Shown here: positions 1 to 8,441 of the stretch, one piece after another
Layout: each line of letters starts with the position of its first letter
Position numbering within the stretch: position 1 is the stretch's first letter
Origin: Rhodobacteraceae bacterium WFHF2C18
Lineage (GTDB): Bacteria; Pseudomonadota; Alphaproteobacteria; Rhodobacterales; Rhodobacteraceae
DNA: 64,000 nt
Direction of reading: 5' to 3'
NCBI GenBank assembly: GCA_002166865.1
Contig: NHTQ01000001.1
Coordinates: 372,001-436,000, forward strand
Made by a program: the position numbers and the translations under genes
Notes under the pieces: generated by a model
Databases searched by the model: none
What the model saw: the letters and a program-made list of their open reading frames with translations, nothing else
What the model was told of the DNA's origin: nothing

Positions 1-594
1 TACGGGATTCTAGACGGGCTGATGATGGGGCATATCCTCAGCCAGACGCGCGGGGATTTCCGGATCCTGGCGCACCAGGTCTTCCGCAAGGCCGAGGATC
101 TCAACCGCATCATCCTGCCGATCGACTTCGACGAGACGAAGGAGGCGGTGAAGCTGAACCTGCAGACGCGCAAGACCGCCCTGAGTTACCTGGACCAGGG
201 GGGCGCGATCGGGATCTTCCCCGGTGGGACCGTCAGCACCGCGGCACGGCCCTTTGCCCAGCCCCTCGATCCGGGATGGCGCGGCTTTACCGCGCGGATG
301 GTGGCCAAGTCCGATGCGACCGTCGTGCCGGTCTTCTTCGACGGGCATACCAGCCGGCTGTTCCAGATCGCCAGCCATCTGCATTATACCCTGCGCATGG
401 GGCTGATGATCAAGGAGTTCGGCAAGCGGGTGGACACCTCGGTGCGCGTGGTGGTGGGGCCGCCCATCGGGCGCGACGCGCTGGAGGCGCGGGCAAGCGA
501 CAGCAAATCTTTGATGGAATTCCTGCGCCACAAGACCTATGAGCTGTCGCCGAAGCCGGTGAACCCCAGCGACATCGGCTTCGAGTTCGAGTAG
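1..594 (+). CDS. Lysophospholipid acyltransferase-family protein (5' end missing)
   Basis: The frame is open to base 1, so the N-terminus lies outside the window; the first ATG at 22 is internal, because codons before it read YGILDGL in frame. About 197 residues are visible. The segment [11 protein letters not shown] (an FPEG-like glycerol-phosphate or substrate-binding motif) followed by [18 protein letters not shown] is typical of PlsC/LPLAT-family acyltransferases, which move an acyl group from acyl-ACP or acyl-CoA to a lysolipid at the inner membrane. The upstream HX4D catalytic motif would lie before the window and cannot be seen. It ends 16 bases before murI on the same strand. The substrate cannot be told; an ornithine-lipid or glycerolipid acyltransferase is equally possible. 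Confidence 0.7.
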   Translation, partial: YGILDGLMMGHILSQTRGDFRILAHQVFRKAEDLNRIILPIDFDETKEAVKLNLQTRKTALSYLDQGGAIGIFPGGTVSTAARPFAQPLDPGWRGFTARMVAKSDATVVPVFFDGHTSRLFQIASHLHYTLRMGLMIKEFGKRVDTSVRVVVGPPIGRDALEARASDSKSLMEFLRHKTYELSPKPVNPSDIGFEFE

Positions 595-610
595 CACCCG
601 GGAACACGCC

Positions 611-1423
611 ATGGCAGTGGGACTTTTCGACAGCGGGCTCGGCGGCCTGACCGTGCTGGACGCGGTGGAAAAACGGCTGCCCGAGGTGCCTTTCGTCTAT
701 TACGGTGACAACCTGCATGCGCCCTACGGCGTGCGGGACGCCGATGACATCTACGAGCTCACCAAGCGCGGGGTCGAGCGGTTGTGGCAGTCGGGGTGCG
801 ATCTGGTGATCCTGGCCTGCAACACGGCCTCGGCCGCCGCCCTGCGCCGGATGCAGGAGGCCTGGGTCCCGCGCGACAAGCGGGTTCTGGGCGTCTTCGT
901 GCCCCTGATCGAGGCGCTGACCGAGCGGCAGTGGGGCGACAACTCCCCCCCGCGGGAAGTGGCGCTCAAGCATGTCGCGCTTTTCGCCACGCCCGCGACG
1001 GTGGCCAGCCGCGCCTTCCAGCGCGAACTGGCTTTCCGTGCCATCGGCGTGGACGTGGAGGCGCAGGCCTGCGGCGGGGTCGTGGATGCCATAGAGGAGG
1101 GCGATCAGATCCTGGCCGAAGCGCTGGTGCGCTCCCACGTCGAGGCGCTGCAGCGCAAGATGCCGCGCCCGCAGGCGGCGGTTCTGGGCTGCACGCATTA
1201 CCCGCTGTTGGAGCCGGCTTTCCAGGCGGCGCTCGGGCCGGAGGTTCAGGTGTACAGCCAGGCCAACCTGGTGGCCGCGAGCCTGGCCGATTACCTCCAG
1301 CGCCATCCCGGCATGGTCGGGCCGGGCCGCGAGCGCGCCTTCCTGACAACCGGAGATCCCGCGCGGATCTCGTCTCGGGCGACGGCGTTCATGCGCCGCG
1401 AGATGGTGTTCCAGCCGGCCTGA
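611..1423 (+). CDS. murI: Glutamate racemase
   Basis: 270 aa, normal for the family. MurI interconverts L- and D-glutamate in the cytoplasm, supplying D-Glu for the peptidoglycan stem peptide. The N-terminal [10 protein letters not shown] motif carries the conserved Asp/Ser. The two catalytic cysteines are seen as Cys70 in ILACNTAS and Cys194 in LGCTHYPLL, each with its usual flanking residues. It starts at an ATG 16 bases after the acyltransferase stop, and argC follows on the same strand after about 90 bases. Nothing looks unusual. Confidence 0.95.
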   Translation: MAVGLFDSGLGGLTVLDAVEKRLPEVPFVYYGDNLHAPYGVRDADDIYELTKRGVERLWQSGCDLVILACNTASAAALRRMQEAWVPRDKRVLGVFVPLIEALTERQWGDNSPPREVALKHVALFATPATVASRAFQRELAFRAIGVDVEAQACGGVVDAIEEGDQILAEALVRSHVEALQRKMPRPQAAVLGCTHYPLLEPAFQAALGPEVQVYSQANLVAASLADYLQRHPGMVGPGRERAFLTTGDPARISSRATAFMRREMVFQPA

Positions 1424-1512
1424 CCCGGCGGCCACGGTGAGCGGCCCTGCCGCATTGCGGGGCGGGCGGCATTTGTCTAAACCCGTTGCAACTGGTTGAG
1501 ACGAGGCTTCCC

Positions 1513-2541
1513 ATGCCCCATAAAATCGCGATCCTGGGCGCCAGCGGCTACACCGGCGCGGAACTGGTCCGCCTGATCGCCACGCACCCCGCGATGGAGA
1601 TCGCGGCGCTGGCGGCCAACTCCAAGGCGGGCCAAAGCATGGCGCAGGTCTTTCCGCATCTGCGTCATCTGGATCTGCCGGATCTGGTAACCGTGGGCGA
1701 CATCGATTTCGCCGGGATCGATCTGTGCTTTTGCGCCTTGCCCCATGCCACCAGCCAGGCGGTGATCCGCGAGTTGCCCGGGGATTTGCGGATCGTCGAT
1801 CTGAGCGCCGATTTCCGTTTGCGCGATCCCGAGGACTACGCGCGCTGGTACGGCAATGCGCATGCCGCGCCCGAGTGCCAGGCCGAGGCCGTCTACGGCC
1901 TGACAGAGTTCTACCGCGAAGAGATCCGCGCCGCGCGCCTGGTGGCCGGCACGGGCTGCAACGCTGCCACCGGGCAGTATGCGCTGCGCCCGCTCATCGC
2001 CGCGGGACTGGTAGACCTGGACGACATCGTGATCGACCTCAAGACCGGGGTCAGCGGGGCGGGCCGCGCGCTGAAGGAAAACCTGCTCCACGCGGAGCTG
2101 TCAGAAGGCACGCATGCCTATTCCGCCGGCGGCACGCACCGCCATCTGGCCGAGTTCGACCAGGAGTTCACCCGCGTGGCGGGGCGCAAGGTCGAGGTGC
2201 AGTTCACGCCGCATCTGTTGCCGGCGAACCGCGGGATCCTTGCCACTGTCTACGTCAAGGGCGAGGCCGAGGCAGCGCACGCGGCGCTGGCTGCCGCCTA
2301 TGCCGAGGAAGCCTTCGTGCATGTGCTGCCGTTCGGCGCCCTGCCCAGCACCCGGCACGTGCGCGGCAGCAACTTTTGCCACCTGGGCGTGGTCGGTGAT
2401 CGGCGGCCCGGGCGCACGGTCGTGGTGGCGGCGCTGGACAACCTGACGAAGGGCTCCAGCGGGCAGGCCTTGCAGAACGCGAATCTGATGTTAGATGAAG
2501 ACGAGACCACGGGCCTGACGCTGGCCCCGGTCTTTCCGTGA
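1513..2541 (+). CDS. argC: N-acetyl-gamma-glutamyl-phosphate reductase
   Basis: 342 aa starting [17 protein letters not shown]; an in-frame start 27 bases earlier exists, but the Rossmann [10 protein letters not shown] motif should begin within about 8 residues, so the ATG at 1513 is chosen. ArgC reduces N-acetylglutamyl-5-phosphate to the semialdehyde with NADPH, the third step of arginine synthesis. The active-site cysteine is in [11 protein letters not shown] and the substrate-binding region in [11 protein letters not shown]. The stop is 18 bases before ccmE, so these may be co-transcribed though functionally unrelated. Confidence 0.95.
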   Translation: MPHKIAILGASGYTGAELVRLIATHPAMEIAALAANSKAGQSMAQVFPHLRHLDLPDLVTVGDIDFAGIDLCFCALPHATSQAVIRELPGDLRIVDLSADFRLRDPEDYARWYGNAHAAPECQAEAVYGLTEFYREEIRAARLVAGTGCNAATGQYALRPLIAAGLVDLDDIVIDLKTGVSGAGRALKENLLHAELSEGTHAYSAGGTHRHLAEFDQEFTRVAGRKVEVQFTPHLLPANRGILATVYVKGEAEAAHAALAAAYAEEAFVHVLPFGALPSTRHVRGSNFCHLGVVGDRRPGRTVVVAALDNLTKGSSGQALQNANLMLDEDETTGLTLAPVFP

Positions 2542-2559
2542 AGATCAGGGAGCAGGTCC

Positions 2560-3006
2560 ATGAAATCGCTCAAGAAAAAACGCCGGATCCAGATCGTGGC
2601 CCTGGCCGCGGTCGCGCTTGTCGTCTCCACGGCGCTCATCGGCTACGCCATGCGGGACGGGATCAACTTCTTCCGCTCGCCCACCCAGGTGGTCGAGGAG
2701 CCGCCCGCCCCGACCGAGGTCTTCCGCATCGGCGGTCTTGTCGAGGAGGGCAGCCTGATCCGCGGCGAGGGCGAGGTGGTGCGTTTCAACGTTACCGATG
2801 GCGGGGCGGTGATTCCGGTGACCTACCGGGGCGTTCTGCCCGACCTATTCGAGGAGAACCAGGGGATGGTCGGCACGGGCACCTACGAGGACGGCGTCTT
2901 CACCGCGACCGAGATCCTGGCCAAGCACGACGAGGACTACATGCCCAAGGAAGTCGTGGACTCGTTGAAAGAGCAGGGCGTCTACCAGCATACGAACGGA
3001 AGCTAA
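2560..3006 (+). CDS. ccmE: Cytochrome c maturation heme chaperone CcmE
   Basis: 148 aa. Cytoplasmic basic N-terminus (KSLKKKRR), one membrane anchor at about residues 10-30, then a periplasmic beta-barrel. The heme-attachment motif is present as HDEDY (His123, Tyr127). CcmE binds heme covalently in the periplasm and hands it to CcmF/CcmH for ligation to apocytochrome c. The ccmF and ccmH genes follow but are separated from it by the endolysin/holin pair at 3070-4247, which is the odd point of this cluster. Confidence 0.95.
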   Translation: MKSLKKKRRIQIVALAAVALVVSTALIGYAMRDGINFFRSPTQVVEEPPAPTEVFRIGGLVEEGSLIRGEGEVVRFNVTDGGAVIPVTYRGVLPDLFEENQGMVGTGTYEDGVFTATEILAKHDEDYMPKEVVDSLKEQGVYQHTNGS

Positions 3007-3069
3007 GCGCGCCGTTAACCACGCTGTCCCAGCCTGCGCTACGCAAGCACGGGCACAAGGGGGCGGCTG

Positions 3070-3681
3070 ATGCGGAAAGTCAGGGACATCGCGCGCGAGA
3101 TCCTGCGCCGCGAAGGGGGATTCGTCGACGACCCCGACGATCCGGGGGGCGCCACCAAGCATGGCGTCACGATCCATACCATGCGGCGGCTGGGGCTGGA
3201 CCTCGACCGCGACGGGGACGTGGACGGCGCCGATGTGCGGCGGCTGAGCCGGGCGCAGGCGGAGGCGATCTTCATCAAGCACTACTTCCGCCGGCCGCGG
3301 ATCGATGCGCTGCCGCGTCCTTTGCAGGCCAGTGTCTTCGACATGTATGTCAATGCGGGCGCCAACGCGGTGAAGATCTTGCAACGGCTGCTGCGCGAGA
3401 TGGGTCAGCCCGTTGCCGTGGACGGGATCATCGGGCCGCAGACGCTGTCCGCCGCCCAGGCCGCCCATGCGGCGGCGCCGGACCATATCGTCGATGCCTA
3501 CGGGATCGCGCGGCGCAACTATTACTTCCGCCTGGCCGACCAGCGCCCGGCAAGCCGCAAGTTCGCGCGCACCCGCGCGGGCGGCAAGGGCGGTTGGATC
3601 CGCCGCGCCGAGGCCTTCATCAGCCCGCGCTATCACCTGTCGGCGGCCGAATTCCGGGAAAGGACAGCGGTATGGGATTGA
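3070..3681 (+). CDS. GH108 N-acetylmuramidase, gene-transfer-agent-type endolysin
   Basis: 203 aa without signal peptide. The N-terminal REGGFVDDPDDPGGATKHG block is the glycoside hydrolase 108 signature, with Glu15 as the expected catalytic acid. The C-terminal half has the usual peptidoglycan-binding-like helices (DGIIGPQTLS). The following gene overlaps it by 10 bases and encodes a GTA-type holin, so the pair forms a lysis cassette. An AAGGGGG-type ribosome site lies just upstream, and a TTAACCA half-site resembling the CtrA box lies at 3015-3021. In Rhodobacter capsulatus a comparable endolysin/holin pair sits away from the GTA structural cluster and releases the particles; the same role is inferred here. 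A remnant prophage lysin is the alternative. Confidence 0.85.
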   Translation: MRKVRDIAREILRREGGFVDDPDDPGGATKHGVTIHTMRRLGLDLDRDGDVDGADVRRLSRAQAEAIFIKHYFRRPRIDALPRPLQASVFDMYVNAGANAVKILQRLLREMGQPVAVDGIIGPQTLSAAQAAHAAAPDHIVDAYGIARRNYYFRLADQRPASRKFARTRAGGKGGWIRRAEAFISPRYHLSAAEFRERTAVWD

Positions 3682-4247
3682 TCGAGCGCATCTTCAGCCT
3701 GCTCTTCGGAAGCGGGCGCAATGTTGTCCGCGAGACCGCCGAGGTCTTTCGCGAGAACGCCGAGGGCGCCGGGCAGCGCGCCGCGGAGCGCCGCAGCGAG
3801 GCCATGGCGCAGTTCGGCGACGAGTTCGTGGCCCCGCGCCGGGGCTGGTTCGACCGGTTGATGGACGCCGTGAACCGGGTGCCGCGGCCGGCCATGGCGC
3901 TTGGCACCCTTGGCTTGTTCATCGCCGCCATGACCGATCCGGTCTGGTTTGCCGCGCGCATGCAGGGAATCGCGCTGGTGCCCGAGCCGTTGTGGTGGTT
4001 GCTGACGGTGATCGTCGGCTTCTATTTCGGGGCGCGGCACCAGGTGAAGGGGCAGGAATTCCAACGCGCGATCATGCAGAGCATGGCGCGGGTGCCCCGG
4101 GTGCTGGACAACCTGGACCAACTGCGCGCCATCACGGCCGGCACGCCCGGGGCGGCCGACACCCGGCCCGATGCCCCGCTCACGCAAAACGCCATCCGTC
4201 CCGGCGCCAATCCCGCGCTGGAGGACTGGCGGCGCAGCGCGCGGTAG
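3672..4247 (+). CDS. GTA-type holin (3-TM holin family)
   Basis: 191 aa. Start ATG at 3672 overlaps the endolysin stop. The N-terminus MGLIERIFSLLFG is amphipathic. Hydrophobic segments lie at about residues 72-92 and 106-121, and a polar tail follows. This matches the family named holin of 3 TMs for gene-transfer release. Holins open the inner membrane so that the muramidase can reach peptidoglycan. Tight coupling to the endolysin supports the call. It lies between ccmE and ccmF on the same strand, so background read-through from the ccm genes is possible. Confidence 0.8.
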   Translation: MGLIERIFSLLFGSGRNVVRETAEVFRENAEGAGQRAAERRSEAMAQFGDEFVAPRRGWFDRLMDAVNRVPRPAMALGTLGLFIAAMTDPVWFAARMQGIALVPEPLWWLLTVIVGFYFGARHQVKGQEFQRAIMQSMARVPRVLDNLDQLRAITAGTPGAADTRPDAPLTQNAIRPGANPALEDWRRSAR

Positions 4248-4322
4248 CCCCGCGACAAAAAGTGAATGCGGGAAGAGTCGATTCCCGTTGGACCGGCCGC
4301 ATCGGGATCTTATAAATGCAGC

Positions 4323-6293
4323 ATGATTACCGAACTCGGCCACTTCGCCCTGATCCTTGCTTTCCTCGTCGCCTGCCTGCAGTCGGTGGTGCCGCTCGTC
4401 GGGGCGCATCGCCGCTGGCCGGGCTGGATGGCGGCTGCCGAACCCGCGGCCACCGCGCAGTTCCTGCTGACGGCGCTGTCCTTCGGCGCGCTGACGTGGG
4501 CCTTCGTCAATTCGGACTTCTCTTTGCAACTGGTCGTGACGAACAGCCATTCGGCCAAGCCGCTTCTGTACAAGATCACCGGCGTCTGGGGCAATCACGA
4601 AGGGTCCATGCTGCTCTGGGTGCTCATCGTGACCCTTTTCGGCGCGCTGGCCGCCTGGTTCGGGGGAAACCTGCCGCCCACGCTGCGGGCGCGGGTACTG
4701 GCCGTGCAGGGGATGATCGGCGCGGCCTTCTTCGCCTTCATCCTGTTCACCTCTAACCCGTTCCTGCGCATGTCGGTGCCGCCCTTCGACGGGCAGGACC
4801 TCAACCCGCTATTGCAGGATCCGGGGCTCGCGTTCCACCCGCCGTTCCTTTACTTGGGGTATGTCGGGCTTTCGATGACCTTTTCCTTCGCGGTCGCGGC
4901 GCTGATCGAGGGACGTGTCGATGCCGCCTGGGGCCGTTGGGTGCGTCCCTACACGCTGGCCGCCTGGATCTTCCTGACCATCGGTATCGGGCTGGGCAGT
5001 TGGTGGGCCTATTATGAACTTGGCTGGGGCGGGTTCTGGTTCTGGGATCCGGTGGAGAATGCCAGCTTCATGCCTTGGCTCATCGCCGTCGCGCTTCTGC
5101 ATTCCGCGATCGTTGTGGAAAAGCGCGAAACCCTGAAAAGCTGGACCGTGCTTCTGGCGATCATCGCTTTCGGGTTCTCGATGATCGGCGCATTCATCAC
5201 CCGGTCCGGCGTCATCACCTCTGTGCATGCCTTCGCGAATGACCCCGAACGCGGGGTGTTCCTGCTGTTGATCCTCGCGGTCTTCATGCTGGGCGCGCTG
5301 ACTTTGTTCGCCGCGCGGGCGCAGGCGATGCAGGCGAAGGGCGTGTTTTCGCTGGTCAGCCGGGAATCCGCGCTTGTCATCAACAACATCCTGCTGGCCG
5401 TCTCGGCCTTTGTTGTCTTCGTGGGAACGATCTGGCCGCTGGTGTCCGAGATGGCTTTCGACCGCAAGCTGTCGGTCGGCGCGCCGTTTTTCAACATGGC
5501 CTTCACGCCCTTCATGGTCGTGCTGGGCCTGGTCCTGCCGGTCGGTGCGATGCTGCCTTGGAAGCGGGCGCGCCTGACGCGCTCCTTCCGGCCGCTGCGG
5601 GGCGCGCTGGTGCTTGCGCTTGCCGTGGGCGCGCTGGCCTGGGCCATGCAGACAGGGCGCAGTGCCCTCGGGCCCGTGGGCCTTTTCCTGGGCGCCTGGC
5701 TTATCTCGGGCGCGGCGGTGGACCTGTGGAGCCGCACGGGACGCAAGCGCAGCATCGGGCGTTTGGCCCGTCTGCCGCGCGCCGACTGGGGCAAGGCCGT
5801 TGCGCACTCGGGTCTCGGCGTGGTCATGGCGGGTATCGCTGGGCTGATGGCCTGGGAGGCCGAGGATATCCGTGTGCTGCAGGAGGGCGAGAGCCTGACG
5901 CTCGCGGGCTACCAGATCACGCTGGACGACGTGCGCCGGATCGAAGGGCCCAACTACCGCTCCACGCAGGGCGTCTTCAGCCTGTCGCGGGACGGAGAAG
6001 AGGTGGGCATGCTCTACCCCGAGAAACGGGTCTACCCCGTGGCCAACATGCCCACGACCGAAGCCGCCCTGGACAACGGGTTCCTGCGCGACATCTACGT
6101 CGTCATCGGTGATCCGCAGAACAACGGGGGCTGGGCGGTGCGTAGCTACTACAAGCCTTTGGCCAACTGGATCTGGGGCGGGTCGATCCTGATGGCCCTG
6201 GGCGGTGCGCTGAGCCTCAGTGACCGGCGCTACCGCGTGGCGGCCGGGGCCCGCAAGGCGCCGATGGAAGGGCAGGGAGTGCCCGCGGAATGA
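4323..6293 (+). CDS. ccmF: Cytochrome c heme lyase subunit CcmF
   Basis: 656 aa, the usual size, from the ATG at 4323 (MITELGHFALIL); longer in-frame extension is rejected because the first transmembrane helix should begin at the N-terminus. Many membrane helices. The tryptophan-rich heme-handling WWD motif is seen as WGGFWFWDPVENASFMPW. CcmF works with CcmH in the inner membrane/periplasm to attach heme from holo-CcmE to the CXXCH motif of apocytochrome c. Its stop overlaps the ccmH start by ATGA, showing translational coupling. Confidence 0.96.
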   Translation: MITELGHFALILAFLVACLQSVVPLVGAHRRWPGWMAAAEPAATAQFLLTALSFGALTWAFVNSDFSLQLVVTNSHSAKPLLYKITGVWGNHEGSMLLWVLIVTLFGALAAWFGGNLPPTLRARVLAVQGMIGAAFFAFILFTSNPFLRMSVPPFDGQDLNPLLQDPGLAFHPPFLYLGYVGLSMTFSFAVAALIEGRVDAAWGRWVRPYTLAAWIFLTIGIGLGSWWAYYELGWGGFWFWDPVENASFMPWLIAVALLHSAIVVEKRETLKSWTVLLAIIAFGFSMIGAFITRSGVITSVHAFANDPERGVFLLLILAVFMLGALTLFAARAQAMQAKGVFSLVSRESALVINNILLAVSAFVVFVGTIWPLVSEMAFDRKLSVGAPFFNMAFTPFMVVLGLVLPVGAMLPWKRARLTRSFRPLRGALVLALAVGALAWAMQTGRSALGPVGLFLGAWLISGAAVDLWSRTGRKRSIGRLARLPRADWGKAVAHSGLGVVMAGIAGLMAWEAEDIRVLQEGESLTLAGYQITLDDVRRIEGPNYRSTQGVFSLSRDGEEVGMLYPEKRVYPVANMPTTEAALDNGFLRDIYVVIGDPQNNGGWAVRSYYKPLANWIWGGSILMALGGALSLSDRRYRVAAGARKAPMEGQGVPAE

Positions 6294-6742
6294 AACGCCT
6301 GATCCTGATTCTCTGCCTTCTGGCGACGCCGGTCGCGGCCTTGCAGCCCGACGAGATCCTTGACGATCCCGCCCTGGAGGAGCGGGCGCGCGAGATTTCC
6401 GCCGGTCTGCGCTGTCTTGTCTGCCGCAATGAGAGCATCGACGATTCGAATGCCGAACTGGCCCGTGACCTGCGGCTTCTGGTGCGCGAGCGGCTCGTGG
6501 CCGGTGACACGAACGAAGAGGTCGTGGATTTCATCGTCGACCGCTACGGCGAATACGTGCTGCTGCAGCCGCGCGCGACGGGATCGAACCTGGTTCTGTG
6601 GCTGGCCGGGCCCCTGATGCTCCTGGCCGGTGGGGGCTTGGCCGCACTCTACCTGCGCCGGCGCAGCCGTGCGAGCGAACCCGAGCAAGACGCCCTGAGC
6701 CGCGAAGAGTCCGAGCGCCTGCGCCAAATCCTGCACGAATGA
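6290..6742 (+). CDS. ccmH: Cytochrome c maturation thioredoxin-like protein CcmH
   Basis: 150 aa: signal peptide-like N-terminus (LILILCLLATPVAA), the defining LRCLVC motif (Cys42, Cys45), and a C-terminal transmembrane helix at about residues 100-120 followed by a basic tail. CcmH keeps apocytochrome c thiols reduced and presents them to CcmF. It overlaps ccmF by 4 bases. No ccmG or ccmI gene is seen next to it. Confidence 0.95.
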   Translation: MKRLILILCLLATPVAALQPDEILDDPALEERAREISAGLRCLVCRNESIDDSNAELARDLRLLVRERLVAGDTNEEVVDFIVDRYGEYVLLQPRATGSNLVLWLAGPLMLLAGGGLAALYLRRRSRASEPEQDALSREESERLRQILHE

Positions 6743-6812
6743 CGCGCCGTCCCCCCTTGGCGCGGGCGGCCGGATCGCGTTTGATGGAGAGCGCATGCAG
6801 AGGGGGCGGGAC

Positions 6813-7592
6813 GTGAAAGACTACCAGACCATCACGCTGGACATCGCCGACGAGATTGCCGTGCTGCGGCTCGACCGGCCGGACAAGATGAACGCGCTGA
6901 ACACCCAGATGCGCGCCGAGATCACGGATGCCGTGGGCGCAGCGGGGCAGGGCGCGCGGGTCGTGGTGATGACGGGCAACGGCAAATGCTTCTGCTCGGG
7001 CCAGGATCTCAGCGACAGCGGCAACGCCGCGAACCTGGATCTGGAGCGCGTGCTGCGCGACGAATACGTCCCGATGCTGCGGGCCATCACGGATTGCCCG
7101 GTACCGACCATCTGCGCCGTGAACGGCCCCGCTGCCGGCGCCGGCGCCAATCTGGCGCTCGCTGCCGATGTTGTCATCGCGGCCGAGTCCGCGTATTTCC
7201 TGCAGGCCTTCACCCGGATCGGCCTGATTCCGGATGCCGGCGGCACCTATTGGATGCCGCGCCAGATGGGTACGGCCAAGGCCATGGGTGCTGCGCTTTT
7301 CGCAGAGCCGATCAGCGCGCACCAGGCCAGCGACTGGGGCATGATCTGGGAAGCGGTTGCCGACGACGCGTTCGAAGACCGCTGGCAAGCCCGCGCGGCG
7401 CATCTGGCGCAGGGGCCGACGATGGCCTACGCCCAGGTCAAGAAGGCGATCCGCGGTAGCTGGGAAAACACGCTGGAGACGCAGCTTGACCTGGAGGCCA
7501 AGCTGCAAGGCACCTGTGGGGCGACCCGCGATTTCAAGGAAGGCGTTGTCGCCTTCCTTGAGAAACGCTCGCCGCAGTACGAAGGGCGGTAG
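6813..7592 (+). CDS. Enoyl-CoA hydratase/isomerase-family protein (PaaG-like)
   Basis: About 259 aa of crotonase fold. The CoA-binding and oxyanion region is seen as SGQDLSD and NGPAAGAGANLALAAD. The segment RIGLIPDAGGTYWMPR has the acidic residue and pattern common in 1,2-epoxyphenylacetyl-CoA isomerase (PaaG). The GTG at 6813 is preferred for its AGGGGG site six bases upstream and because the fold starts at DYQTI; an ATG at 6795 with a GGAG site is the alternative. No other phenylacetate genes lie nearby, so the substrate is uncertain and a generic beta-oxidation hydratase remains possible. Confidence 0.8.
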   Translation: MKDYQTITLDIADEIAVLRLDRPDKMNALNTQMRAEITDAVGAAGQGARVVVMTGNGKCFCSGQDLSDSGNAANLDLERVLRDEYVPMLRAITDCPVPTICAVNGPAAGAGANLALAADVVIAAESAYFLQAFTRIGLIPDAGGTYWMPRQMGTAKAMGAALFAEPISAHQASDWGMIWEAVADDAFEDRWQARAAHLAQGPTMAYAQVKKAIRGSWENTLETQLDLEAKLQGTCGATRDFKEGVVAFLEKRSPQYEGR

Positions 7593-7601
7593 CGTAGCCC
7601 G

Positions 7602-8297
7602 TTACTGCCAGGTCGTGTAGCCGATTTTCAGCGTCTTGGGCGAGCCCGCCGTGATCTCGTTCACGCGGAACTGGCTGATCCGGCCTTCGTTGGTGCGCAC
7701 GCAGATGTAGGAGCCTTCGGGAATGTCGCGCAGCGATACCCGGTTGCGGGTGAAACGCGCGTTGGCGCAGCCGGAATAGCCCCGGTTGGAGCGGTCGCCG
7801 ACGGCCAGCCGCGCCCCGTTTCGCGGCGTGATATACAGAAGATCGGATGTCTCGGCCTGGAACCAGATGTCGGAGGCATTGCCGGCGCCGACCGAACCAC
7901 GGTCAAGGTCGGCGGTCCAGGTTTGCGGGATTTCCAGCAGCTTGGTCGAGAAGGTGCTGGCGCCGCCGCCCGACCCGCTGGTCTGGCATTCGAAATGGCT
8001 GGCCACGGTACGGCAGTCTGCCCCGTCCGGGGCATAGCGCTGAATGGCGCCGGCCGGCCCATAGACGCACTGCAGCGCGGTGCGCCCGCCCAGGGTGATG
8101 ATGCGGACGTCGGTCAGGGAGTTGACGATGGGTGTGTTCCACCAGCCGGACGGCAGGTCGGTGGTCACCTCGCGGCGGATCTGTGAATGGGGGCAGTCGA
8201 TACGCTCGGCGCTGGCAGCCTGTGCCAGACCCAGGGTGCACAGGACGCCGGCCACGATAGTGGCCACGCGACGGTTGAAACGGGCAGTTACTGGCAT
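7602..8297 (-). CDS. Secreted protein of unknown function
   Basis: 231 aa; not recognised. A clear Sec signal peptide (VATIVAGVLCTLGLAQAASA) precedes a mature domain with about six cysteines (near DCPHS, LQCVYG, ADCRT, FECQT, SGCAN and YICVR), suggesting periplasmic disulfides. The C-terminal part, ending GYTTWQ, is beta-rich. It converges on the enoyl-CoA hydratase gene with a 9-base gap and has its own upstream region (8298-8403) holding a perfect 9-bp palindrome. It is probably monocistronic. Confidence 0.75.
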   Translation of the reverse strand: MPVTARFNRRVATIVAGVLCTLGLAQAASAERIDCPHSQIRREVTTDLPSGWWNTPIVNSLTDVRIITLGGRTALQCVYGPAGAIQRYAPDGADCRTVASHFECQTSGSGGGASTFSTKLLEIPQTWTADLDRGSVGAGNASDIWFQAETSDLLYITPRNGARLAVGDRSNRGYSGCANARFTRNRVSLRDIPEGSYICVRTNEGRISQFRVNEITAGSPKTLKIGYTTWQ

Positions 8298-8349
8298 GGA
8301 ATCCCTCCTCGGTTGCGATCCCGCGGCACCGGGCCGACGGGTGGACGTA

Positions 8350-8380
8350 TCCGAAACCTACATGACTATTGGGTTTCGGA
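8350..8380. promoter_or_regulatory. Perfect 9-bp inverted repeat upstream of the secreted-protein gene
   Basis: Arms TCCGAAACC (8350-8358) and GGTTTCGGA (8372-8380) are exact reverse complements around a 13-base centre, about 50 bases before the start of the 7602-8297 gene. No T-run follows on either strand, so an operator or a leader hairpin is more likely than a terminator. The binding protein is unknown. Confidence 0.4.
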
Positions 8381-8403
8381 CCATGCCATTCCCAGGCTGG
8401 AGC

Positions 8404-8433
8404 AAGAAGAAAGCCCCCGCCTAGGCGGGGGCT
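8404..8433 (-). terminator. Rho-independent terminator of gltA
   Basis: The inverted repeat AGCCCCCGC/GCGGGGGCT at 8412-8433, read on the minus strand, is followed by a T-rich run (TTTCTTCTT). It begins 9 bases after the gltA stop codon. Confidence 0.85.
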
Positions 8434-8441
8434 GTGCGGGA

